Of a stretch of DNA of 64,000 bases, positions 41,966-49,150 are shown in pieces (position 1 is the first letter of the stretch; every line of letters begins with the position of its first letter). The notes beneath the pieces are model-generated. The model searched no databases. It had not been told where the DNA came from and was given only the letters and a program-made list of their open reading frames with translations. Made by a program: the position numbers and the translations under genes. This DNA is from Pseudomonas fluorescens (GTDB lineage Bacteria; Pseudomonadota; Gammaproteobacteria; Pseudomonadales; Pseudomonadaceae), in NCBI RefSeq assembly GCF_001307275.1, contig NZ_CP012831.1:1550001-1614000 (forward strand), written 5' to 3'.

Positions 41966-42685
41966 ATGCACACGTTCAGTCGCCACGTCGCCCTGCTCGC
42001 CTTCAGCCTCGGCACCGTCGCCAGCCTGCCGGCCCTGGCCGCCGACGAGCTTCACTACAACCAGATTTCCCTGCGCGCCGAAGTCAGCCAGGAAGTGGCC
42101 CGCGACCTGATGATCGTCACTCTCTATACCGAAGAACAGAATACCGATCCGGCCAAACTCGCCGCCACTGTCAGCACCACGGTGAACAAAGCCATCGGCC
42201 AGGCCAAAGAGGTCAAGGACATCACCCTGCGCCAGGGCAGCCGCAACAGCTACCCGATCTACGACAACAAAGGCCAGAAAATTACCGGCTGGCGCGAGCG
42301 CGCCGAACTGCGCCTGGAAAGCGCCGACTTCGCCGCCCTGTCCAAACTCACCGGCGAGCTGCTGGGCGACATGAAGATGGGCGGCATGGACTTCGCCATC
42401 GCCACCGCCACCCGCCAGAGCAGCGAAGACGCCCTGCTCAAAGACGCCGTCAACGCCTTCAAGGCCCGCGCTCAACTGGCCACCGAAGCCCTGGGCGGCA
42501 AGGGTTACAAGATCGTCAACCTGAACTTCAATACCAACGGTTATCCACAACCCTTCATGCGCGCGCCAACGATGATGATGAAAAGTGGTTCCATGGATGC
42601 TGAATCCGTGACGCCTGACGTGGAAGCCGGTACCAGTAAAGTGATCATGACGGCGGATGGGGTGGTTGAGGTGTTGAAGGAGTAA
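41966..42685 (+). CDS. periplasmic SIMPL-domain protein (DUF541)
   Basis: 239 residues. Sec signal peptide (HVALLAFSLGTVASLPALAADE, cut near residue 26), then the SIMPL/DUF541 domain: LRAEVSQEVARDLMIVTLYTE, GWRERAELRLESADFAAL, DALLKDAVNAFKARAQLATEALG. E. coli YggE of this family lowers oxidative stress, and related proteins form rings. Next to RoxSR, as I recall for P. aeruginosa, so an envelope redox role is plausible. Confidence 0.9.
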   Translation: MHTFSRHVALLAFSLGTVASLPALAADELHYNQISLRAEVSQEVARDLMIVTLYTEEQNTDPAKLAATVSTTVNKAIGQAKEVKDITLRQGSRNSYPIYDNKGQKITGWRERAELRLESADFAALSKLTGELLGDMKMGGMDFAIATATRQSSEDALLKDAVNAFKARAQLATEALGGKGYKIVNLNFNTNGYPQPFMRAPTMMMKSGSMDAESVTPDVEAGTSKVIMTADGVVEVLKE

Positions 42686-42696
42686 CGGATGCCTGA

Positions 42697-42728
42697 TCGT
42701 TCCCCCGCTCCGGCGGGGGAACGATCGA
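42697..42728. terminator. perfect 14-bp palindrome between convergent genes
   Basis: Arms GATCGTTCCCCCGC and GCGGGGGAACGATC around TCCG, between two convergent stops (42685 and 42736). No T-tract, so it may not be an intrinsic terminator in the strict sense. Same repeat family as 34826-34850. Confidence 0.65.
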
Positions 42729-42735
42729 ACCGCCT

Positions 42736-42981
42736 TTACTTCAGCAAAGGCACAGCCGCCTGTGCGAGTTGGGTGAGCAACTCAATATCTCGCTCGTCGC
42801 ATGCGCCATCTTCGTTTAAATCGGTTTTTATACCCACCTTGTCGTAGCGCCCATCCTTCAGGGAAGAAGCGACAAAGGTGAGCAAGTAACTCTTGTTGTC
42901 ACGAAAAAACTCGAGCCGAACCTCCGGGCTTTCGTCTTTATCGAAGTCTTTAAGAGATATACGGATTTCTTCGGCGGCCAT
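42736..42981 (-). CDS. uncharacterised 81-residue protein with EF-hand/dockerin-like loops
   Basis: Good RBS (AGGAGG, 9 bases before ATG 42981). No signal peptide or membrane segment. Two acidic loops: residues 12-24 (DFDKDESPEVRLE) and 54-65 (DLNEDGACDERD). The second fits the calcium-loop pattern DxNxDGxxxxxD. The middle is a beta-hairpin-like FRDNKSYLLTFVASSL. I do not recognise a family. Possibly a small Ca2+-binding cytoplasmic protein (inference). Confidence 0.72.
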   Translation of the reverse strand: MAAEEIRISLKDFDKDESPEVRLEFFRDNKSYLLTFVASSLKDGRYDKVGIKTDLNEDGACDERDIELLTQLAQAAVPLLK

Positions 42982-43132
42982 CGCTACACCTCCTCCATGG
43001 ATTAGCTCAATACGGCATCGCCGCTTAGCAGCGCGCCTGTTGCTACCTTATAACCATGCCTCCAAAAATCTACTGTCAGAAGTATCAGGTGTACGTCCGC
43101 ACAGTAGAGCCTACGGAGAATCGAGCATGCTT

Positions 43133-43263
43133 TGTGGCAAGGGGATTTATCCCCGCTGGGCCGCGAAGCGGCCCCAACAGCAGCGACTCAATCTGTCTGA
43201 CGCACCGAGGTGTCAGGTTTGGGTCTGCTGCGCAGCCCAGCGGGAGCAAGCTCCCTCGCCACA
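43133..43263. repeat. REPIN (class B, diverged left arm) after the DUF6124-type gene
   Basis: Left arm TGTGGCAAGGGGATTTATCC is a diverged class B REP; right arm is canonical (AGCGGGAGCAAGCTCCCTCG). It contains inner hairpins around GCCGCGAAGCGGCC and GGTCTGCTGCGCAGCC. Ends 16 bases before the stop of the next gene. Confidence 0.85.
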
Positions 43264-43278
43264 GGACGGTGCCCGACC

Positions 43279-43671
43279 TCAAGCGGGCGGGCAGGCCGAG
43301 CTGGCCGGTGTCTCGACCTGATCCAACGCCTTGTCCACCAGCAACTGGCACAGCTCCACCAACTGATGAATCCCCAACGCCACGCTCCGACGCGTGCCCT
43401 CCACTTCGAAAGCCAGGTCTTCGGCCATGGCTTTTATCGAGGCCAGGGTTTCCGAGGTGCTGGTGAGCAGCGTATCGGTGTCGGCTTTGGCGGTGACTGA
43501 AAACAGGCTATCGATGCGCTGATCGGTGCTTGGCTCTGGTTTTTTTGGATTCAGGTAATGATCGAGGGCGCGCTCGGCGGCGGCGCGGTCTTTTAGGAGG
43601 TCTTCGATGGCGTCGAAGCCGGAAAGGGGATTGGTTTTGTTGAAGGGTGGGTCTGGGACTGACTTATCCAT
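43279..43671 (-). CDS. DUF6124-type protein, 130 residues
   Basis: Helical protein with the pattern I associate with DUF6124/DUF3077-like Pseudomonas proteins: AAAERALDHYL near residue 35, FSV..DTDTLLTSTSETLASIKAMAEDLAFEVEGTRR (recognised in parts), ALGIHQLVELCQLLVDKALD. These small proteins occur in several copies per genome and have no known function. ATG 43671 has AGGAG upstream; the longer frame (to 43704) would remove that RBS. It is preceded by a structured leader. Confidence 0.82.
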   Translation of the reverse strand: MDKSVPDPPFNKTNPLSGFDAIEDLLKDRAAAERALDHYLNPKKPEPSTDQRIDSLFSVTAKADTDTLLTSTSETLASIKAMAEDLAFEVEGTRRSVALGIHQLVELCQLLVDKALDQVETPASSACPPA

Positions 43672-43960
43672 AGTTAAATTCTCCTGCTTAAAAATTGGAG
43701 CCATCCCTGTGTCGTTTCCACGCGACAGTTAGGTGGCAGCGGTACGCGGGGTGGAAATACCGGTTAGCAGGACCCGGCCAGACCGAAGTCTGCCCACGCA
43801 CAGCCGCCAAGACGCAGTTTGCAGACGAAACGAGACGTCGGCAACACGATGTTCAGCCATGCCACTGCTAAAAGGTTCAGGTTTCCACACCCGGTCGCTG
43901 ATTAGGCAGCGACGTTCAAAGGTTAGAGAGCCCACTTCCGAGGGACAACCTTAAAAACTT
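43672..43960 (-). ncRNA. structured leader or small RNA upstream of the DUF6124-type gene
   Basis: About 290 bases without a credible gene. On the minus strand three hairpins can be drawn: GTCGCTG/CAGCGAC (43894-43913, perfect, 6-base loop); CAGAC-TTCG-GTCTG (43779-43792, a cUUCGg tetraloop extendable through a bulge with GGC/GCC); and TGTCG/CGACA (about 43710-43727), just before the RBS. Overlapping short frames exist on both strands but lack an RBS. A cis-regulatory RNA is an inference from structure and position. Confidence 0.4.
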
Positions 43961-44040
43961 GTCGGATGTTTCGTTCTGGAAAGCGGATCCTTCCGACGCA
44001 CCTGAATGATTTATGCAGCCTTCCGACCCACCGCAAACCC

Positions 44041-44169
44041 GTGGCGAGGGAGCTTGCTCCCGCTGGGGCGCGAAGCGGCCCTAAAAGCAGCGACTCCATC
44101 CAACAGACACAACGCGGCGCTTGGGTTGGGTCTGCTGCGCAGCCCAGCGGGAGCAAGCTCCCTCGCCAC
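44041..44169. repeat. REPIN (class B) in the gene-free region
   Basis: Inverted pair GTGGCGAGGGAGCTTGCTCC and complement. The inner part closely resembles that at 41709-41837 (GCGCGAAGCGGCCCTAAAAGC on one side), so the two are recent relatives. Confidence 0.9.
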
Positions 44170-44213
44170 GGGGTTAGGTGCTCGACGAGACGGAAGCGTA
44201 TTGCTTCAACCAG

Positions 44214-44774
44214 TGAATCGGGTACACCCAAGGGAACCAGGCCGGCTGTCAGGCCGCCTTCGCGGGCAAGCCCGCTCCCACAATTGAATCGGAGTACGAC
44301 TGTGAGAGCCAGGTCGGCTATCAGGCCGCCTCGCGAGCAAGCTTTGCTCCCACAGATCTGACCGGAGTAGGACCGTGAGAACCAGGTCGGCTATCAGGCC
44401 GCCTCGCGAGCAAGCTTTGCTCCCACAGATCTGACCGGAGTAGGACCGTGAGAACCAGGTCGGCTATCAGGCCGCCTCGCGAGCAAGCTTTGCTCCCACA
44501 GATCTGACCGGAGTAGGACCGTGAGAATCAGGTCGGCTATCAGGCCGCCTCGCGAGCAAGCTTTGCTCCCACAGATCTGACCGGAGTAAGACCGTGAGAA
44601 CCAGGTCGGCTATCAGGCCGCCTCGCGAGCAAGCTTTTCTCCCACAGATCTGACCGGAGTAGGACCGTGAGAACCAGGTCGGCTATCAGGCCGCCTCGCG
44701 AGCAAGCTTTGCTCTCACAGATCTGACGGGTGTATGACCGAGAGAGCCAGGTCGGCTATAAGGCCGCCTCGCGG
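44214..44774. repeat. 73-bp tandem array containing REP cores
   Basis: Units start at 44293, 44366, 44439, 44512, 44585 and 44658, exactly 73 bp apart, with few differences. A diverged unit precedes (44214-44292) and a decaying partial unit follows (44731-44774). Each carries AGGTCGGCTATCAGGCCGCC and the palindromic core GCGAGCAAGCTTTGCTC. No open frame spans it, and there are no unique spacers. Confidence 0.92.
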
Positions 44775-45052
44775 TGGACGTTGATCTCGGCGCCCCGTTA
44801 ACCACGCTGGCCGAACGCAGGCATTGTGGAGTGGGCATCCCGGCATGGATGCCGGGATAGCCGCGCTGGGCCATGGATGGCCCTTCGCGGCGGGCCCACG
44901 GAGCAATGCCGGAGTGAGGGCATGCCGAGCCCTAGCGAGGCACCAAGTGGTGGGGCAAAAAGCGTTTTGCTTACTTTTGCGCTTCTCAAAAGTGAGCCGC
45001 TGTAAGAGCGGAACCCTAAGTAGCCGTTACCGCAGCAATGGATATGTACGCG
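44775..45052. repeat. hairpin-rich intergenic element, probably multicopy
   Basis: Two adjacent perfect hairpins share the apex CATGGATG: ATCCCGGCAT/ATGCCGGGAT (44837-44858) and GGGCCAT/ATGGCCC (44868-44883). Next come GCAAAA/TTTTGC (44955-44970) and TTTTG/CAAAA. I remember very similar sequence, including the GTAGCCGTTACCGCAG stretch, in many Pseudomonas intergenic regions. Short frames on the minus strand (up to 63 codons) have no RBS. Nature unknown. Confidence 0.6.
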
Positions 45053-45170
45053 GTCAACAAAATCCTGGCCGGCTGTCAGGCCGCCATCGCGAGCAAGCTC
45101 GCTCCCACAGTTTGATCGAAGTATGCCTGGGAGACAGGCCGGCTATCAGGCCGCCTCGTCCAAAAGCGCT
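45053..45170. repeat. outlying copies of the array unit with one class A REP
   Basis: GGCCGGCTGTCAGGCCGCC (45067) followed by a REP half at about 45082-45110, then GGCCGGCTATCAGGCCGCC near 45141. These match the flank of the 73-bp array units on the other side of the hairpin-rich element, suggesting that element was inserted into the array or the array spread around it. Confidence 0.7.
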
Positions 45171-45269
45171 ATACCCAAACCCAACGGTCCCCCTCACTTT
45201 TCGATATTTCCAACACCCCCACCCGCAACGCTACTCTCCTGAAAACCTCACCACCCCCCAAGGGATTTC

Positions 45270-46871
45270 ATGGACAGAACCACCTTCAAGCCCCTCCTGC
45301 TCACCCTGGCCCTGATCAGCAGCGCCCCAATGGCCCAAGCCGCCACCACCCTGGTCTACTGCTCCGAAGCCAGCCCCGCCGGGTTCGACCCCAGCCAATA
45401 CACCAGCGGCACCGACTTCGACGCCTCGGCCGAAACCGTCTTCAACCGCCTCACCCAGTTCAAGCGCGGCGGCACCGAGGTCGAACCCGGACTAGCCACA
45501 AACTGGGACGTATCCGCCGACGGCTTGGCCTACACCTTCCACCTGCGCAACGGCGTGAAATTCCACACCACCGACTACTTCACCCCCACCCGCGACTTCA
45601 ACGCCGACGACGTGCTATTCACCTTCCAGCGCCTGCTCGACCCACAGCACCCGTTCCGCCAGGCCTACCCCACCGAATCGCCGTACTTCACCGACATGGG
45701 CCTGAACACCACGATCAAAAGCGTCGAAAAAGTCGACGAACACACCGTGCGCTTCAACCTGAACAACGTCGACGCCGCCTTCGTGCAGAACCTGGCGATG
45801 AGTTTCGCCTCCGTGCAGTCCGCCGAATACGCAGCGCAGTTGTTGAAGGAAGGCAAGGCCGGCGACCTCAACCAGAAACCCGTTGGCACCGGGCCGTTCG
45901 TGTTCAAGCGCTACCAGAAGGACTCGCAGATCCGCTACGCCGCCAACACGGCGTACTGGAAACCCGAGGACGTGAAACTCGACAACCTGATTTTCTCCAT
46001 CACCCCGGACGCCGCCGTGCGCCTGCAAAAGCTCAAGCGCGGTGAATGCCAGGTCAGTGGCTACCCACGCCCGGCCGACATCGAGGTGATCGAACAGGAT
46101 CCAAACCTGCAGGTGCTCAAGCAGCCCGGCTTCAACCTGGGTTTCCTGGCCTACAACGTGACACACCCGCCCCTGGACCAGCTCAAGGTCCGCCAGGCGC
46201 TGGACATGGCCATCGACAAGCCGGCGATCATCAAGGCCGTGTACCAGAGCGCCGGCCAACTGGCGCAGAACGCCTTGCCACCGGCCCAGTGGTCGTTCGA
46301 CCCGAGCATCCAGGACGCGCCCCACGACGTGACCAAGGCCAAGGCGCTACTCAAGGAAGCCGGGGTTGCGCCGGGTACCACCCTCAATTTATGGGCGATG
46401 ACGGTGCAACGCGCGTCCAACCCCAATGCGCGAATGTCGGCACAGATGATCCAGCAGGATTGGGCCAAGATCGGCATCAAGGCCAACATCGTCAGTTATG
46501 AATGGGGCGAGTACATCAAGCGTGCAAAAAATGGCGAACATGACGCAATGATCTACGGCTGGACCGGCGATAACGGCGACCCCGACAACTGGCTGGGGGT
46601 GCTGTACAGCTGCGCGGCGGTCAAGGGCAGCAACTACGCCAAGTGGTGCGACCCGGCCTACGACCGCTTGATCCAGCAGGCCAAGGTGTCCACCGACCGC
46701 CAGAAACGGATCGATTTGTACCAACAAGCGCAGAAAATCCTCAAGCAACAGGTGCCGATCACGCCCATCGCCAACTCCACGGTCTTCCAGCCAATAAACA
46801 GGAAAGTGGTGGATTTCAAACTCAGTCCATTCGGACTGACACCCTTCTACGGCGTGGGTTTGACGAAGTAA
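45270..46871 (+). CDS. dppA1: dipeptide ABC transporter substrate-binding protein (DppA-like, 1st copy)
   Basis: 533 residues, SBP family 5. Signal peptide ending ...APMAQA (about residue 24), then LVYCSEASPAGFDPSQY, the family signature region (LATNWDVSADGLAYTFHLR) and the C-terminal GWTGDNGDPDNWLG. It should bind di- or tripeptides in the periplasm for DppBCDF, 9 kb downstream. Numbering follows the P. aeruginosa order as I remember it. Preceded by the repeat-rich region; no clear promoter seen. Confidence 0.92.
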   Translation: MDRTTFKPLLLTLALISSAPMAQAATTLVYCSEASPAGFDPSQYTSGTDFDASAETVFNRLTQFKRGGTEVEPGLATNWDVSADGLAYTFHLRNGVKFHTTDYFTPTRDFNADDVLFTFQRLLDPQHPFRQAYPTESPYFTDMGLNTTIKSVEKVDEHTVRFNLNNVDAAFVQNLAMSFASVQSAEYAAQLLKEGKAGDLNQKPVGTGPFVFKRYQKDSQIRYAANTAYWKPEDVKLDNLIFSITPDAAVRLQKLKRGECQVSGYPRPADIEVIEQDPNLQVLKQPGFNLGFLAYNVTHPPLDQLKVRQALDMAIDKPAIIKAVYQSAGQLAQNALPPAQWSFDPSIQDAPHDVTKAKALLKEAGVAPGTTLNLWAMTVQRASNPNARMSAQMIQQDWAKIGIKANIVSYEWGEYIKRAKNGEHDAMIYGWTGDNGDPDNWLGVLYSCAAVKGSNYAKWCDPAYDRLIQQAKVSTDRQKRIDLYQQAQKILKQQVPITPIANSTVFQPINRKVVDFKLSPFGLTPFYGVGLTK

Positions 46872-47126
46872 CACCCGAGCCAAACCGGTGCGTCACGGCC
46901 GCGCAACGCACCGGCAAGGGGCGCTTTTGGCGTCAAAAAAACACCCGCAAACGGTCAACTGCGTCAGAAGTTACACGAATGCGACATTAAGGTACGTTCG
47001 TGCCACTGTTTCAGACTTGCAACCGCTCTGGATCTTGCATTGGGTATGGGGCCTGCATAAGTATCCGCAGGACGACTCACGAGGTCGCCCTCAAATCCAA
47101 AAATGACAACAAATCATGAGGCCAAC
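46872..47126 (+). other. intergenic region between dppA1 and dppA2
   Basis: 255 bp. I see no REP element, no intrinsic terminator and no convincing promoter; sigma-54 spacing was tested around TTGCATTGGG (47036) and does not fit. Probably holds the dppA2 promoter, since the gap is long for an operon. Confidence 0.4.
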
Positions 47127-48752
47127 ATGCTTAAACAAGCGGTCATTCCGTTTTTAGTCGGTGCAAGCTTATTAGCCAGCGCACCTTTCGCCCAAGCCGC
47201 GACTAACCTGGTGTTCTGCTCCGAAGGGAGCCCGGCCGGTTTTGACCCGGGTCAGTACACCACCGGAACCGACTTCGACGCCTCTGCAGAGACCGTATTC
47301 AACCGGCTGACCCAGTTTGAACGCGGCGGCACCGCCGTGATTCCTGGCCTGGCGACCAAGTGGGATATTTCCGAAGACGGCCTGACCTACACCTTCCACC
47401 TGCGTGAAGGCGTCAAGTTCCACACCACCCCGTACTTCAAGCCGACCCGCGAGTTCAACGCCGACGACGTGCTGTTCACCTTCAATCGCATGATCAGCAA
47501 GGATGACCCGTTCCGTAAGGCGTACCCGACTGAATTCCCGTACTTCACCGACATGGGCATGGACACCAACATTGCCAAGGTCGAGAAGCTCGACGACAAG
47601 ACCGTCAAGTTCACCCTCAACGCCGTAGACGCCGCGTTCATCCAGAACATGGCCATGCACTTCGCCTCCATCCAGTCCGCCGAGTACGCCGCCCAGTTGC
47701 TCAAGGAAGGCAAGCCTTCCGACATCAACCAGAAGCCGATCGGTACTGGCCCGTTCGTGTTCAAGAGCTACCAGAAAGACTCGAACATCCGCTTCACCGG
47801 CAACAAGGAATACTGGCTTCCGGAAGACGTGAAGATCGACAACCTGATCTTCGCCATCACCACCGACCCGTCGGTGCGTATCCAGAAGCTGAAAAAGAAT
47901 GAATGCCAGGTCACGCTCTTCCCACGCCCGGCCGACCTCAAGGCGATCAAGGAAGACAAGAACCTGAAGATGCCGGACCAACCGGGCTTCAACCTGGGCT
48001 ACATCGCCTACAACGTGATGGACAAGATCAAGGGCAGCGACCAGCCCAACCCGATGGCCCAGCTGAAAGTACGCCAGGCACTGGACATGGCCGTCAACAA
48101 GCAGCAGATCATCGACTCGGTGTACCAGGGCGCCGGCCAACTGGCCGTCAATGCCATGCCTCCGACCCAATGGTCCTACGACACCACCATCAAGGACGCG
48201 GCGTACAACCCGGAGAAAGCCAAGGAACTGCTCAAGGAAGCCGGTATCAAGGAAGGCACCGAGATCACCCTGTGGGCCATGCCGGTCCAGCGTCCCTACA
48301 ACCCGAACGCCAAGCTGATGGCCGAAATGCTGCAATCGGACTGGGCCAAGATCGGGATCAAGGCCAAGATCGTCACTTACGAGTGGGGCGAGTACATCAA
48401 GCGTTCCAAAGGTGGTGAAAACGGCGCCATGCTGATCGGCTGGAGCGGCGACAACGGTGACCCGGACAACTGGCTCAACGTGTTGTTTGGCTGCGACTCG
48501 CTGCAAGGCAACAACTTCTCGAAATGGTGCGACAAGAAGTTTGACGACATCGTCAAGCAAGCCAAGCGCACTTCGGATCAATCCAAGCGCACCGAGCTGT
48601 ACAAACAGGCGCAGCACATCCTCAAAGATGCTGTTCCGATGACACCCATCGCTCACTCGACGGTGTTCCAACCCATGCGCGCCAACGTGCAGGACTTCAA
48701 GATCAGCCCCTTTGGCTTGAACTCCTTCTACGGCGTCAGCGTCAGCAACTAA
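47127..48752 (+). CDS. dppA2: dipeptide ABC transporter substrate-binding protein (2nd copy)
   Basis: 541 residues, SBP family 5. Signal peptide ending ...APFAQA, then LVFCSEGSPAGFDPGQY. Very similar to the first and third copies over the whole length. It has a short insert absent from those (DKIKGSDQPNPMAQ, about residue 299) in the second lobe. ATG 47127 follows GAGG with 6-base spacing; the earlier in-frame ATG 47103 lacks an RBS. Confidence 0.92.
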   Translation: MLKQAVIPFLVGASLLASAPFAQAATNLVFCSEGSPAGFDPGQYTTGTDFDASAETVFNRLTQFERGGTAVIPGLATKWDISEDGLTYTFHLREGVKFHTTPYFKPTREFNADDVLFTFNRMISKDDPFRKAYPTEFPYFTDMGMDTNIAKVEKLDDKTVKFTLNAVDAAFIQNMAMHFASIQSAEYAAQLLKEGKPSDINQKPIGTGPFVFKSYQKDSNIRFTGNKEYWLPEDVKIDNLIFAITTDPSVRIQKLKKNECQVTLFPRPADLKAIKEDKNLKMPDQPGFNLGYIAYNVMDKIKGSDQPNPMAQLKVRQALDMAVNKQQIIDSVYQGAGQLAVNAMPPTQWSYDTTIKDAAYNPEKAKELLKEAGIKEGTEITLWAMPVQRPYNPNAKLMAEMLQSDWAKIGIKAKIVTYEWGEYIKRSKGGENGAMLIGWSGDNGDPDNWLNVLFGCDSLQGNNFSKWCDKKFDDIVKQAKRTSDQSKRTELYKQAQHILKDAVPMTPIAHSTVFQPMRANVQDFKISPFGLNSFYGVSVSN

Positions 48753-48760
48753 GGTGACCT

Positions 48761-48877
48761 GTGGCGAGGGAGCTTGCTCCCGCTGGGCCGGTCCGACGCT
48801 TCGTGCGTCGCGGCCCCTCTTTTGAGCGTGATGGCGGAGCGGTAAGCAACGCCATCGCGAGCAGGGTTCGCTCCCAC
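48761..48877. repeat. mixed-class REP pair after dppA2
   Basis: Left arm is class B (TGTGGCGAGGGAGCTTGCTC); right half is class A-like (GCCATCGCGAGCAGGGTTCG, with an extra G). Two classes facing each other suggests separate insertions rather than one REPIN. Confidence 0.75.
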
Positions 48878-49150
48878 GGCATACCGTTGCTTTACGCCAA
48901 GACCTAGGAAAACGCCTACATCCAAAAGCACTGCGTACCACAGCAGTTGGTTTGGGATGTATTGCCTTTTCCCACAAGTCTTTCAGGCATTACGCATTTA
49001 CCGCCCGGCCCACGGCTCATACCGTCGGCACTTGGACGACTTGCCAGCCCTGCGGCATCGCTACGCAATGGAATGAACTCAGTGCCCCGACCTGTCCCCG
49101 GAAGGACGCCGGTTCACTGTTAAAACACCCCGAACGAGAGAGGGAGCGTC
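48878..49150 (+). other. intergenic region between dppA2 and dppA3
   Basis: 273 bp after the REP pair without a supportable gene. In P. aeruginosa, as I remember, a peptidase gene (mdpA) and the repressor gene psdR lie here; neither is present. GAGAGAGGGAGCG serves as the RBS of the next gene. No clear promoter hexamers. Confidence 0.5.

Noticed and set aside
43733..43954. Overlapping short genes on both strands (73 and 68 codons)
   Set aside because: Neither has an RBS or family resemblance; the region folds into hairpins and is better explained as a leader RNA.
44293..44774. CRISPR array
   Set aside because: The repeats are 73 bp, directly adjacent with no unique spacers, and contain the REP core. 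No cas gene nearby.
44686..44989. Short minus-strand genes of 62-63 codons
   Set aside because: They run through the hairpin-rich repeat element, in three different frames, none with an RBS.
46985..47060. Sigma-54 promoter before dppA2
   Set aside because: TTGCAT is present, but the GG of the -24 element is not 10 bases before the GC.
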